The notes beneath the pieces are model-generated. The model was given only the letters and a program-made list of their open reading frames with translations. It had not been told where the DNA came from and searched no databases. A DNA stretch of 64,000 nucleotides from Actinomycetes bacterium (GTDB lineage: Bacteria; Actinomycetota; Actinomycetes; Propionibacteriales; Nocardioidaceae): the NCBI GenBank assembly GCA_023460975.1, contig JAEWOG010000073.1, positions 1-64,000 on the forward strand, read 5' to 3'. Shown here in pieces: positions 8,626 to 17,989 of this stretch. The first letter of the stretch is position 1, and each line of letters begins with the position of its first letter. The position numbers and the translations under genes are program-made.

Positions 8626-8994
8626 GCGTTATACAACCCCGTCCTCTGGGGTCGGGCGTCATACAAACCTCACCCCCGGCGCCCCGCGTCATACAAACCC
8701 CACCCCCGGCGCCCCGCGTCATACAAACCCGCACCAATAACCTCGGGTACGTATGACGCCCGGCCCCACGAGACCGGTACGTATGACGCCCGGCCCGCGT
8801 CGACGCCTTCGTATGACGCACGCCGACCACCAGGCCGTACGGCTCCCAACCCACGCGCCGCGTCATACAAACCTCACCCCCGGCGCCACCCGTCATACAA
8901 AACCGCACCAATAACCTCCGGTACGTATGACGCCCGGCCCCACGAGACCGGAACGTATGACGCCCGGCCCCAGCGAGACCGGTTCGTATGACGC
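8626..8994. repeat. Array 2 of 30/35-bp-period inverted repeat units (12 units)
   Basis: The 420-bp gap between the convergent SDR and FtsX genes holds forward words at 8626, 8656, 8686, 8716, 8860 and 8890, and reverse words at 8751, 8781, 8811, 8925, 8955 and 8986. Same-orientation steps are 30 bp (one is 31). Both forward-to-reverse junctions (8716/8751, 8890/8925) are 35 bp. Its two cores share CACCAATAACCTC instead of the CACCAATACGTACG seen elsewhere. The spacer CACCCCCGGCGCC and the reverse spacer around CCACGAGACCGG each recur, which indicates local copying of units. Confidence 0.95.
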
Positions 8995-9034
8995 CGACCC
9001 CACCGGGCCCGAGCAGCGACGCCCAACCCCGCGA

Positions 9035-12000
9035 TCAGCGAGCGTTCTCCCGCAGGGTCGCCCCCCGAGCGCCCCGTACGGTCGACCAGGCAGCCCCCAG
9101 CGCCACGACCCAGAGCACCGCGACCGCGGCGGCGGCCAGGAGGCCGGCGCGCAGGGGGGTCAGGGACACCACGAGTTCGGGGACCCACGATGCGTCCACC
9201 TCGCCCAAGGTCAGGGACCGCAGCACGATCCACTGGGCCAGCGTTCCCGCCACGACACCCGCGACGGCCGCCCCGCCCAGCACGACGGCCAGTTCCCGGG
9301 TGACGGCCTTGACCACAGCCGTACGGGGGACGCCCACCACCCGCAGCGCCGCTGCGTCGCGCCGGCGGGCAGGCATCTGCATGGCGTTCGAGATGAGCAC
9401 CCCCGCGAACGCGGTGAGCAGGGCCAGGGCAGCGACGATGGCGTACAGCCGCAACGCCATGGGGTAGGCGCCCTGATCGAGCACCTTGCGCTCCCCGGCC
9501 ACCGTGGCCTCGACGGTGAAGCCCGCCTCGGTGAGTTCCTGGCGCAACGAATCGGGGACCTCACCCGTACTCAGCAGGCGGGTGTGGGCCAGGTTGTCGA
9601 AGTACTGCCGGTCGTTGGTGAACGCCACCAGGTCGACCAGCATCCCCGCACGCCCCACGAAGGGCATGCCCCGCAGGGTTCCTTCGAAGGTGACGGGCAC
9701 CGCCGACTCACCGTCCGACAGTTCGGCCCTCACGGAGTCCTGGACGAGCTCGCCACGGAAGACGGCCCGTTCGGCCGGCACCCCGCCCGAGGTCAGGCGT
9801 GCCATCCCGGGCCCGCTGGCAGAGGTGACGTCGACCGTCATCGCCCCGCCCACGCTCTCGAACGACGCGATCGCCGACGGGATGCCGGGCGCCGGGCTCG
9901 GGGCCCACGCCGCATCAGTGACGGGGTCGATCCTCTCGCCGTCCAACGTCCATTCGGTGACCGTGAACGACCCGTCCATCGTGACGGTGGTGCCCGCGCC
10001 GCCGCCGAACGTGATCCCCTCCAGCGCGCAGCCGTGGGGGCACTCGGGCACCTCGAACTCGGCAGTCGACACCCCGGCAGGGAACGGTCCTCCGTACGAA
10101 CGCGGCGTGTAGCCGTCACGGATGCCCCAGCGCAGCTCCGCCTTCAGTTCGACGTCGTCGGCCAGCTGGTTGTCGACCGTGATCCTCAACGTCTTGCCGT
10201 CCAGGACCGGCACCTCGCCGTCGAGCCCGATGGCCTCGGCCACCTCCTCGACGGAGCGACCCTCACCCCACTCGTCGGGCCACACCGACACCGCGGCGAG
10301 CCGGTCGCTGTCGACCACCGAGAAGTTCCCCCCGGGGTTGTCCACCAGCGCGGAGGCCATCAGGTACTCGCCGCTGGGGTCGAGGCGCCGGGTGAGGGCG
10401 TACGTCTCGGTCAGGCTCATCGGCGAGGTCCACGTGGTGTGGGCGGGCGAGACCGTGGCCGCCACGGAGGTACGCCACTGCGCGGCGGAGTCGTAGACGC
10501 CGAGACCAAAGACGCCCACCGCGACGGCCGCCGTCACGGGCAGGATCACCAGCGTGCCCTCCTGCCTGCGGGCAATGGCGCGGCTCGCGACGAAGCCCGT
10601 CAGAGAGCCCGAGCCCTTCTCGGGGCGACGGCTCCACCACGCGGCCACTAGGGCGATCAGCCGGGTCGCGGCCAGCCCGGCCACGACCGCCAGGAGGACG
10701 GGCAGGATGAGGTCGGTGACGTCGGGCTCACCCTGCTCGGCGCCGGTGACCTTGCTGAGCAGAATGGCCAGCGTCACCGCGACGAGCGCGAGTTGGGCGA
10801 CCAGAGCCCATCGGCGTGCCGCGACCGGTCGCCGGATGCCCGCCAACTGCCCCACCAACGACGTCGACACGACGCGGCCCACCGCGAGAGCGGCGACGCC
10901 GCCGGCGGCCGCCAGGACCAGGGCGACGGCGGCGACACTCACCCACGGCAACGGAAGCGGGAGGCCGGGAACCAGCCACGCCCGGACCAGTCCGAGCGCC
11001 GCCCCGAGGCCCGCGGCCACCCCCAAGGGGAGCGCGACCAGGAGCAGGAGGAGCGGCTCGGCCAGGCCGAGGAGCCACAGCCGCCGGTCGTTGAGACCAC
11101 GCAGCGACGCCAGAGCGATCTCGGGCATCCGCAATTCGCTGGCCGAGCTGAGCAGCCGCATCAGGAGAGCGAGCGCCACCAGGACCAGCGACAGCACCGC
11201 CGGAGCGATGGAGGACTGGGCGGTCTGGCGCTGCACCTCGGTCTGGGCGGCCACGGCGGGCAGGTCGCTCAGCCCCACGGCCGTCAACGTCCCGCCCTCG
11301 ACGTCGAGCCCGGTCTCCTCACCGCCCTCCCGCGGAACCTTCTCCACGGTCCGTACGGCGGCGTCGAGGTCGTCGATGGTGAGGTCGGGCGGCACCACCA
11401 AGGGCGTCTCCACGTTCGTCGTCCACTCGCCCATGGAGTCGAGGGTCGGGGAGTCGACGAAGATCGGCGCGCTCACGTACGGACTGAACTTGCGCTCCGT
11501 CGCGTACTCAGCGGTCGGTGAGAGGTAGATCGGCGAGAGCCAGTGCTCGGTGGTGTTCGGGGGCACGTACGAGCCCACGATGGTGATCGCGTCCACCCCG
11601 GGCGGCATCGCCGGGACCGGCAGCGTGTCCAGGCGCGGGTCGCGACTCGGGGTCAGCGGCACCGTGTCGCCGATGGCGGCCTCGTTGCGCTCCAGGTCGC
11701 GCTGCGACATCAGGGCCTCGCCGGGCGCTTCGGGGCAGCGACCGGTGACCGGCAACGTCTGGCAGGCATCGGGGGCGTACCAGAACAGCGCGGTCGCGCC
11801 GAGCGTGCGCACCCGACTGCTCGCCGCCCAGGTGCGCGGCTGGCCCCACGACCCCTCGAGCAGGGCGCTGGCGGCGTCGACGGCGGTGGCGGTGGCCTCG
11901 GCGGGTTCGGCGTCCTCGCTGTCGGCGGTGTACTCCCACGACAGGCCGGTCAGGTTGGCGGGCGTCTCGGTGAGTCGAGTCACCACGTACGAGTTGGTCA

Positions 12001-12127
12001 CGGCCGCCGCGAAGACCGGCCCGAGCACGGCCGATCCCAGCGCGAGTGCCATCAGGATCACCGACCCGACGCTCAGCGTCGCCCGCGCGCGCAGGCCGCG
12101 GAGGACTGCTCCCAGCAGGTGCGTCAT
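9035..12127 (-). CDS. FtsX-family ABC transporter permease (large)
   Basis: This 1030-residue membrane protein resembles MacB/FtsX-type permeases. It has one N-terminal TM segment (about 20-40), a long extracytoplasmic region to about 320, then about six TM segments (320-560), a second large extracytoplasmic region (560-890) and three C-terminal TM segments. The start is the ATG at 12127, preceded by GAGGAGG and overlapping the upstream stop codon as ATGA, so translation is coupled. It is the last gene of the operon begun at 16032. Such systems usually drive lipoprotein, peptide or drug efflux or mechanotransmission; the substrate is unknown. Confidence 0.85.
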   Translation of the reverse strand: MTHLLGAVLRGLRARATLSVGSVILMALALGSAVLGPVFAAAVTNSYVVTRLTETPANLTGLSWEYTADSEDAEPAEATATAVDAASALLEGSWGQPRTWAASSRVRTLGATALFWYAPDACQTLPVTGRCPEAPGEALMSQRDLERNEAAIGDTVPLTPSRDPRLDTLPVPAMPPGVDAITIVGSYVPPNTTEHWLSPIYLSPTAEYATERKFSPYVSAPIFVDSPTLDSMGEWTTNVETPLVVPPDLTIDDLDAAVRTVEKVPREGGEETGLDVEGGTLTAVGLSDLPAVAAQTEVQRQTAQSSIAPAVLSLVLVALALLMRLLSSASELRMPEIALASLRGLNDRRLWLLGLAEPLLLLLVALPLGVAAGLGAALGLVRAWLVPGLPLPLPWVSVAAVALVLAAAGGVAALAVGRVVSTSLVGQLAGIRRPVAARRWALVAQLALVAVTLAILLSKVTGAEQGEPDVTDLILPVLLAVVAGLAATRLIALVAAWWSRRPEKGSGSLTGFVASRAIARRQEGTLVILPVTAAVAVGVFGLGVYDSAAQWRTSVAATVSPAHTTWTSPMSLTETYALTRRLDPSGEYLMASALVDNPGGNFSVVDSDRLAAVSVWPDEWGEGRSVEEVAEAIGLDGEVPVLDGKTLRITVDNQLADDVELKAELRWGIRDGYTPRSYGGPFPAGVSTAEFEVPECPHGCALEGITFGGGAGTTVTMDGSFTVTEWTLDGERIDPVTDAAWAPSPAPGIPSAIASFESVGGAMTVDVTSASGPGMARLTSGGVPAERAVFRGELVQDSVRAELSDGESAVPVTFEGTLRGMPFVGRAGMLVDLVAFTNDRQYFDNLAHTRLLSTGEVPDSLRQELTEAGFTVEATVAGERKVLDQGAYPMALRLYAIVAALALLTAFAGVLISNAMQMPARRRDAAALRVVGVPRTAVVKAVTRELAVVLGGAAVAGVVAGTLAQWIVLRSLTLGEVDASWVPELVVSLTPLRAGLLAAAAVAVLWVVALGAAWSTVRGARGATLRENAR

Positions 12128-14463
12128 CGCGATTCCTCCTCGCGCAGCACGGCCGGGGCGGTGCGATCGGTGCGTACTCGCCGCGATGCCCCGCCCACGA
12201 GGGCGACGGCGAGGGCAGCGAGCAGGACCGGCACGAGCCAGGTCATCCACCGCGGGGACGGGTCAGGGACGAGTTGGGCCGGGGTGAGGCTCACCAGGGC
12301 GCCGCCGTCGAGCAGGAGACGTACGACCAGCCACACACCCGCCGCGACGAAGGTCGCCGTGAGCCCCGCCAGCATTCCCACCTCGAGTCGACCGGCGCCG
12401 CTTACGCGCCCCAGGTCCACGCCGAGAAGTCGGTACGAGGCAACCTCGCGCCGCTGACTGCGGGCCGTACGAGCCGCCCCCGCAGCGAGGGCGAGGAACG
12501 CCACGAGGCCGCAGGCCACGGCGGTGGTGCCGTGCGTGAGGGAGATCGCGGCGCCGCTGGTGACCTTGAGCGACTCCGAGACCTCGACCCACTGCCTGGG
12601 CTCCCCGCCGGTCGCCTCCGCGACCGCGGCGAGCATGTCGCTGGGGGTGTCCTCGTCGGCCAGCACCCACATCTCGGAGCTGGGCACGCGGTGCCGGGCG
12701 CCGATGGTCGCCGTCGACAGGTCGGCGAGGAACCCCTCGGTCCCCACGAACGGCAGCGCCTCCACACTCCTGCGGACGTCGGGGATCAGGTAGCGGCTCG
12801 ACGGGTCGGCCACCTGCTCCGGGGTGGTGCCGGCCACCAGCACCGGCAACGTCTGCGACCCGGGAGACAGGTCGAGGTTGCCCGAGGGCAGGGGGCGCAG
12901 GAGCAGTCCCTGTGCGGTCGCGGTGACGGGTCGTGACGGGTCGAACTTTTCTGCCGGATAGTCGGCGAAGGTGACCTCGGCGGGTGCCCACCACGGCTGC
13001 TGGGTCAGGTCGCGGCCCTCGAGGGTGAGCGTGTCCACCAGCACCTCGAACGGGGTGGTGTCGTAGCGCCGGAACCAGGCTCCGACGCGGAGCCGGGCGA
13101 CCTCGATCGTCACCAGTCGACATCCCTCGGCGCAGCCGGGCAGCCTGACCTGTCCATCGGCGCGCGCCCCTTGGGTGCGGAGGAAGAAGATGGTGCGGGC
13201 CTCGCGGGTCGTGCCGCGGCGCGTCTGGTAGACCACGTTGACCTCGACGCCCTGGGTGGACTGCACCGTCGGCGACGGCTCCGGGGCCTCCTGGACCGTC
13301 GCCACCATCCCGAACTTCAGGGATGACGAGGTGAAGGTCCACTCCGACAGATCTGCGGTACGCAGGTCTGCCAGCCCATCGACTGCGAGGCGGGTTCCGG
13401 CGTAGAACTCACCCGAGACAGCCTCGAAGCGCCGGGTGTCGACAAAGGCGCGCCGCTCGGACAGACGCGACTCCTCGGGCACGACCAGGGCGGCCATGAG
13501 GTGCTCCCCCTCGGGGTCGAGCTCCTCGGTGAGCGCCACCGTCTCGTCCACGTCGGCCTCGGTCGGAACCGCCCACTCGGCACCGGCACTCGTACGGGCC
13601 TGCTCGTCCAGCCAGCCGGCAACCGACGCCGATGCGCTCAACGCGAGACCGCCGACGACGGCCGCGGCGATGACGAGGCGCACGCCGGCGACGAGGTCGC
13701 CGGAGCGGCCCAGGCGCCGCATCGCGAGGAAGGGTACGAACCCCGACGACGCAGTCGCCACGGCCCCCACACGCCCCACACGCCCGACCACCCATCCCGC
13801 CGCCAGCGCGCACGCCAGGCCGACCAGCGCGGGCGCCAGTTGGATCAGTACGTCCGGGTCGCCGTCCACGTCGACTCGGCTTCGTTGGACGGCCACACCC
13901 GCCCCAATCACGACGATGAGCGTGCCGAAGATCGCGAGAGTCGTCGCGGCGCGGGGACGGTTGCGTGCCCGCAACTGCCCCGCCAGCGGCTCACGCAGCG
14001 CGCGCAGGGCGCTGATCCCCGCCACGACCAGACCAGCCAGCGCCACCAGCAGGGCGCGGGTCATGATCTGGGGCGTCAGTGCCACCTGGTCTGCCGCGTC
14101 CCCGTCCCACCGGACCGCCAGCAGCCCAGCCACCCCACGTCCGGCCGGGATGCCCGCGAGCACGCCCACCAGCACGGACATGGCGGGCTCGGCCAGGATC
14201 ATCGATCCGAGTCGCAGCCCCCCGATCCCGCGCAGCCGGGCCAGCGCGACCTCCTCGCGGCGCGACTCGGCGACTTCGGCGCCGATCGCCGGAATGGCGA
14301 CCACCGCGAGCAGCAGGAGCGGAGCAACCACCAGTGCCGTGGTGTCCGTGGCCCGGGCCAGCGCGAGCGTGGCCACCGTCCCGGCGACGACCACTGCGGT
14401 CATGGCGGCGAGCGTCGCCAGCGGGCCGCGTCGACTCCACACGCCCCTCAGGATCCGACTCAC
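12124..14463 (-). CDS. FtsX-family ABC transporter permease
   Basis: This 779-residue permease is the likely partner of the downstream 1030-residue one. TM segments lie near the N-terminus (LATLAAMTAVVVAGTVATLA; LVVAPLLLLAVVAI), in a second group at about 180-300, and in three more near the C-terminus. A large extracytoplasmic domain lies between. FtsX-like sequence REEVALARLRGIG follows TM2. The start is GTG 14463, with a GAGG about nine bases upstream at the end of the ATPase gene; GTG 14472 is an alternative. It overlaps the next gene by 4 bp. Confidence 0.83.
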   Translation of the reverse strand: MSRILRGVWSRRGPLATLAAMTAVVVAGTVATLALARATDTTALVVAPLLLLAVVAIPAIGAEVAESRREEVALARLRGIGGLRLGSMILAEPAMSVLVGVLAGIPAGRGVAGLLAVRWDGDAADQVALTPQIMTRALLVALAGLVVAGISALRALREPLAGQLRARNRPRAATTLAIFGTLIVVIGAGVAVQRSRVDVDGDPDVLIQLAPALVGLACALAAGWVVGRVGRVGAVATASSGFVPFLAMRRLGRSGDLVAGVRLVIAAAVVGGLALSASASVAGWLDEQARTSAGAEWAVPTEADVDETVALTEELDPEGEHLMAALVVPEESRLSERRAFVDTRRFEAVSGEFYAGTRLAVDGLADLRTADLSEWTFTSSSLKFGMVATVQEAPEPSPTVQSTQGVEVNVVYQTRRGTTREARTIFFLRTQGARADGQVRLPGCAEGCRLVTIEVARLRVGAWFRRYDTTPFEVLVDTLTLEGRDLTQQPWWAPAEVTFADYPAEKFDPSRPVTATAQGLLLRPLPSGNLDLSPGSQTLPVLVAGTTPEQVADPSSRYLIPDVRRSVEALPFVGTEGFLADLSTATIGARHRVPSSEMWVLADEDTPSDMLAAVAEATGGEPRQWVEVSESLKVTSGAAISLTHGTTAVACGLVAFLALAAGAARTARSQRREVASYRLLGVDLGRVSGAGRLEVGMLAGLTATFVAAGVWLVVRLLLDGGALVSLTPAQLVPDPSPRWMTWLVPVLLAALAVALVGGASRRVRTDRTAPAVLREEESR

Positions 14464-14473
14464 CCCGGGCACC

Positions 14474-15151
14474 TCACACGAGCCGCCCCTCGTCGAGCGC
14501 GTAGTGCAGGTCGCACGCGGCGACGACCACGGGGTCGTGCGTCGCCACGACGACGACGGCACCCCGCTGGGCCTCCGCGCGCAGCTCGGCCAGCACGACG
14601 GCGCGGTTTCCTTCGTCGAGTTCGGAGGTGGGTTCGTCGGCCAGCAGCACGTCGGCGCCGACCACGAACCCGCGCGCACAGGCGACGCGCTGCATCTGGC
14701 CGCCGGAGAGTTCCTCGATCTGTCGGTCCCCGAGCTCGGCGACCCCGAACCGGGCGAGCGAGGCCTCCGCCCGCTCCCCCGCCTCCTCCGCGTCCATGCC
14801 GCGGGCGCGCAGGGCGATCGACACGTTCTCCCGAGCGGTCAGGACGGGGACGAGCCCGTACACCTGGAGCACGAACGCGAACTCGGGGCGCGGGTCCCCC
14901 GTGCCCACCCAGGTCGGGGCGGCGCCGAACGTCGCGGTCCCCGACGTCGGTTCCACGAGGCCGCCGGCCACCGAGAGCAGCGTCGTCTTGCCTGACCCGC
15001 TGGGGCCCGAGACCGCGGTCAGCGTCCCTGCGGGGAAGGTGACGGACACGTCGTCGAGCAGGGGCCTGTCGATCGTGTACGTGACCGAGTCCAGCACGAG
15101 ACTGCCCGGGGGAGGAGCGTCCGCGGCGCGGTGGGAGGCGTACGGACTCAT
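14474..15151 (-). CDS. ABC transporter ATP-binding protein
   Basis: This 225-residue ATPase carries Walker A GPSGSGKTT (about 50-58), the signature LSGGQMQRVACARG, Walker B DVLLADEPTSEL and the switch histidine in ATHDP. It is MacB/LolD-like in size. Its start overlaps the end of the preceding ATPase gene by 4 bp (ATGA), and the FtsX permease gene follows within about 10 bp, so all four genes should be one transcript. Confidence 0.92.
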   Translation of the reverse strand: MSPYASHRAADAPPPGSLVLDSVTYTIDRPLLDDVSVTFPAGTLTAVSGPSGSGKTTLLSVAGGLVEPTSGTATFGAAPTWVGTGDPRPEFAFVLQVYGLVPVLTARENVSIALRARGMDAEEAGERAEASLARFGVAELGDRQIEELSGGQMQRVACARGFVVGADVLLADEPTSELDEGNRAVVLAELRAEAQRGAVVVVATHDPVVVAACDLHYALDEGRLV

Positions 15152-16032
15152 GCGGTCCTGCCTTCCTCATCGGAGCGCGACAGGACCACGCGACCGTGTT
15201 CGTCCTCGTCGAACTTCACGAGCGTGCCCGGTGGCCAGTCAACGGCAAGGTGGCCGGGCAGGTGCAGGACGCCGTCCTCGCCGACCACGGCGAACTCGGT
15301 GCCCGCGTGTCCCTCGGACCCGACTCGGCCGCCCTTCATCGTGACCGTACGAGCGAAGGTCTGCGCCACCTCGGGCGCGTGCGTGACGACGACGACGGTG
15401 GTGCCGTGCTCCGAGGCGATGTCGTGGATCAGGTCCAGCACGTGGTCGCGGTCGACGTGGCTGAGCTGGCTGGTCGGTTCGTCGGCGAGCAGCAGGCTCG
15501 GCCCCGTAGCGACGGCACACGCCAGGGCGAGCCGTTGGCGCTGGCCACCCGACATGGTGGTGACGACCTGGTCGGCCTGCTGGGTGAGCTCCACGCGTCG
15601 CAGCAGCTCGTCCTCGTCGATGAGGTGGGAGCGTTCGCGCGGCGAGAGGGACAGCCGGGCAAACGCGAGGTTCTGCTTCGCGGTCGCGTACGGGAGCAGG
15701 TTGCGCGTGGCTCCCTGCAGCATGGTGGACACCTGACGTGAGCGAATGCGCGCGAGGTAGCGCTCCCCCATCCGGGAGATCTCCTCGTCGCCGAGGAAGA
15801 TCTTGCCCGCGGTGGGGCGCTGGATGCCGCCGAGCAGGGCCAGCAGCGTCGACTTGCCGGAGCCCGATGGCCCCAGGAACGCCACCCGCTCACCGGGCGC
15901 GATGCTCAGATCGACGCCGCGCAGGGCGACGACGTCCTCTCCGCCGAACGTGCGGTAGAGGTGGACGACACCCTCACAACGGACCCCGATGCCACCAGGC
16001 GTGGGCACCGTGGGTGCGGACTCGACTGGCAT
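15148..16032 (-). CDS. ABC transporter ATP-binding protein with C-terminal extension
   Basis: This 294-residue first gene of the four-gene ABC operon has Walker A GPSGSGKST, signature MSGGQRQRLALA, Walker B LLLADEPTSQL and switch VTHAP. About 55 residues follow the ATPase core and contain a beta-rich segment ending in GRVVLSRSDEEG, which is not typical of LolD/MacB and may bind a regulator or permease. The start is ATG 16032, supported by TACTGT six bases upstream; an in-frame GTG at 16056 would lie inside a hairpin. The two ATPases probably form a heterodimer. Confidence 0.9.
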   Translation of the reverse strand: MPVESAPTVPTPGGIGVRCEGVVHLYRTFGGEDVVALRGVDLSIAPGERVAFLGPSGSGKSTLLALLGGIQRPTAGKIFLGDEEISRMGERYLARIRSRQVSTMLQGATRNLLPYATAKQNLAFARLSLSPRERSHLIDEDELLRRVELTQQADQVVTTMSGGQRQRLALACAVATGPSLLLADEPTSQLSHVDRDHVLDLIHDIASEHGTTVVVVTHAPEVAQTFARTVTMKGGRVGSEGHAGTEFAVVGEDGVLHLPGHLAVDWPPGTLVKFDEDEHGRVVLSRSDEEGRTA

Positions 16033-16038
16033 TGCTGC

Positions 16039-16044
16039 ACAGTA
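16039..16044 (-). promoter_or_regulatory. Putative -10 element of the four-gene ABC operon
   Basis: On the minus strand TACTGT ends six bases before the ATG at 16032. No ribosome binding site precedes that ATG, so the operon is probably leaderless. Confidence 0.5.
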
Positions 16045-16051
16045 CCCGCGC

Positions 16052-16080
16052 CCCACCCGCGCTCATCGGAGGCGGGTGGG
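16052..16080 (-). terminator. Hairpin after the 8-TM gene
   Basis: CCCACCCGC at 16052-16060 and GCGGGTGGG at 16072-16080 form a perfect 9-bp stem with an 11-base loop. It lies 15 bp after the stop of the 8-TM gene and just before the ABC operon promoter. No T-run follows, as is common in high-GC actinobacteria. Confidence 0.5.
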
Positions 16081-16094
16081 CGAGGCCGCCGTGG

Positions 16095-16907
16095 TCAGGC
16101 AGCGGCGGGCTGGGCCTCGGCCGAGTCCTGCTTGGCGATGTCGTTGAGCTGGCGGATCACCAGCACGAAGATCATGGCCTGCGATGCCATCCGGATCCAG
16201 TCGCTGAGGTCGGCCTGCGGCGTGAGCGTGGAGGCGGGCGAGATGCCGCTGGCGATGGCGGGGTGGACGATGCCGTAGACGAAGTCCGCGATCGCCGCGA
16301 GGAGCACGAAGGCCATCGTGAGGATGAGCATGGAGGCGTACTGGCCGCCGGCGCTGCGCCAGGCGAGCATGATGTAGAGGGCGCCCATCGACATGCCGAT
16401 CAGCATCATCAGCAGGCCCCCCTGGTAGGTGGCGACCTGGTTGTCGGTGGCGTTGTCGCTGAGCGCCGGAAGGCCGACGAGGAAGTGCATCAGGAGCGTG
16501 ACGGCGAAGCCGACCCCGATGGCGATCCACACGTCGCGCGAGCCGTCGCGGAAGGTGAGGTCGGCCAGCACCATCGTCCCCTTGACACCTGCGGCGAAGA
16601 AGACCGCGTACGCCGCGCACCACAGGGCGTCACCGAAGGCGGGTCCGTCGACCGGGGGGAAGATGCGGTACGAGGCGTAGCCGCACGCCAGCGCCAGCAG
16701 ACCGATCGCGAGCAGGCGCGAGTAGTCACGGGTGAGGCCGTCGCTGACCCGGGAGAGGTACCACGCCGCGCCGGCCCCGCCGGCGTTGGCGACCACGAAG
16801 AGCCACCCCACGGTCGTCTTGGCGCCTTCGCTGCCGCTGAACGTGCAGATCGCCAGCGCGACGAAGAGCGCGGCCGTGAAGGCCCAGAGAAGATTCTTGA
16901 CGGACAC
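16095..16907 (-). CDS. Uncharacterised 8-TM membrane protein
   Basis: This 270-residue protein is almost entirely hydrophobic, with about eight TM segments: LLWAFTAALFVALAICTF, GWLFVVANAGGAGAAWYL, a third around GLLALACGYASY, and five more ending at MIFVLVIRQL. The C-terminal tail is short and charged. I recognise no family. It is the last gene of a coupled set of three on the minus strand, 48 bp after its neighbour. A hairpin follows it. The start is GTG 16907. Topology alone would also allow a receptor-like or bacteriorhodopsin-like protein, but I see no retinal lysine motif. Confidence 0.7.
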   Translation of the reverse strand: MSVKNLLWAFTAALFVALAICTFSGSEGAKTTVGWLFVVANAGGAGAAWYLSRVSDGLTRDYSRLLAIGLLALACGYASYRIFPPVDGPAFGDALWCAAYAVFFAAGVKGTMVLADLTFRDGSRDVWIAIGVGFAVTLLMHFLVGLPALSDNATDNQVATYQGGLLMMLIGMSMGALYIMLAWRSAGGQYASMLILTMAFVLLAAIADFVYGIVHPAIASGISPASTLTPQADLSDWIRMASQAMIFVLVIRQLNDIAKQDSAEAQPAAA

Positions 16908-16955
16908 CAGGGGTTCCTAACTGTGGGGCTGTGCTGCGGGGGGCTGCGTGGGAGG

Positions 16956-17543
16956 TCAGTTCAGACCGGAACGGAACGTCTCGAGAGCCTGCGGACCGAA
17001 GTTGGCGAGGCGCTCGGAGAGGAACTCGATGATCTCCGCGTCGCTCTTGCCTGCTGCAGCCTTGCGGGAAGCGGCCACGGCCTTGGCCGCGCCACGACCC
17101 AACTGGGGACGTACGGCCTCCTCGAAGGCGGCCCACACCCGGTCGGTCGAGGTGGGAGCCGGCGCGGGCTCGGCCGCGCGTTGCGGAGCAGAGGTGGCCT
17201 GCGGCGCCGCCGGCGCGGCGACCGCGCTGGTCTGGGGCGCGGGCGGGCTGGTGCGGGAGGGCGCGGGGGTACCGGCCTCGAGGGTCGGCAGCACCTCGTT
17301 GAAGAACGTGGACAGGCCGCCGCGGCCCAGGTCCAGCATCTGCGTCTCGGCGTAGCCTTCGCCCAGGACCGCGAGCAGACCGGGCTGGACGCCGTCCGGG
17401 CGCGGGTCGTGCTGGGTCAGCACCACGGCGGTCGGCGAGAAGCCGAGGGTCGGCAGCACGTGGGCGAGCTCGTCGAGGAGGGCGCTGCCGAAGGCGCTGA
17501 CCTGCTCGGGGGTGTCGATCGCACCCTGGACCTCGATGGTCAC
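16956..17543 (-). CDS. Uncharacterised protein, second gene of the coupled trio
   Basis: This 195-residue soluble protein has three parts: an N-terminal alpha/beta region (1-85, starting VTIEVQGAID), an Ala/Pro-rich linker (about 90-130), and a C-terminal helical region of about 60 residues ending LETFRSGLN. The start is GTG 17543, with GGGAGG six bases upstream, overlapping the preceding stop as GTGA. I recognise no domain. The linker suggests two independently folded parts. The 8-TM protein gene follows, so a membrane-associated role is an inference from context only. Confidence 0.68.
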   Translation of the reverse strand: MTIEVQGAIDTPEQVSAFGSALLDELAHVLPTLGFSPTAVVLTQHDPRPDGVQPGLLAVLGEGYAETQMLDLGRGGLSTFFNEVLPTLEAGTPAPSRTSPPAPQTSAVAAPAAPQATSAPQRAAEPAPAPTSTDRVWAAFEEAVRPQLGRGAAKAVAASRKAAAGKSDAEIIEFLSERLANFGPQALETFRSGLN

Positions 17544-17989
17544 CAGCCCTCCCGGCACTGCATGAGGATCGCGGGCACGACGTTGCCGAACACCTTCGCG
17601 ACCTGACGGTTGGAGTTGTGGACGAGCATGATGCCGCGGTGCCGGGGGCCGAGGTTGATGAAGACCACGAGCTGACGGTCCGCAGTCAGGTCGAGGAGCC
17701 ACCATTCGCGCACTGCGCTGAGGTCGCCAGCGGGGAGCCCGGAGTCGACGGCGCGGCTCAACTCGAAGAGCAGGCGGTTGCCCTCGGGCAACGTCTGGCC
17801 CCCGATGACGGCCTCGCCGGAGGCACGGTCGAAGACGACGAACGAGCGGAGGTCACCCTCGAGCCGTTCGCGGGCATAGGACACCGCCCCACGAAGCGTG
17901 TCGAGGCTGAGGCCCGCTGGGTACGACTGCTCGCCCGCGGGCGCCGTGGCGCGCCGGGAGGGCAGCGGAGGAGTTTCGTGAGTCGACAC
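17540..17989 (-). CDS. Uncharacterised protein, possibly Roadblock/LC7-like
   Basis: This 149-residue protein is the first gene of the trio. After about 30 poorly structured residues, the pattern is helix, FVVFDRASGEAVIGG, helix, WLLDLTADRQLVVFINLG, RGIMLVHN, helix. This resembles the small alpha/beta Roadblock/LC7 or profilin-like fold, but the match is from secondary-structure reading only and is weak. The start is taken as GTG 17989 with GGGAAG about 12 bases upstream. The gene overlaps its successor by 4 bp. Confidence 0.62.
   Translation of the reverse strand: MSTHETPPLPSRRATAPAGEQSYPAGLSLDTLRGAVSYARERLEGDLRSFVVFDRASGEAVIGGQTLPEGNRLLFELSRAVDSGLPAGDLSAVREWWLLDLTADRQLVVFINLGPRHRGIMLVHNSNRQVAKVFGNVVPAILMQCREGW

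Noticed and set aside
12263..13342. Overlapping minus-strand frame inside the second FtsX permease
   Set aside because: It is a same-strand frame shadow with no domain pattern; the permease frame shows TM segments and coupled ends.
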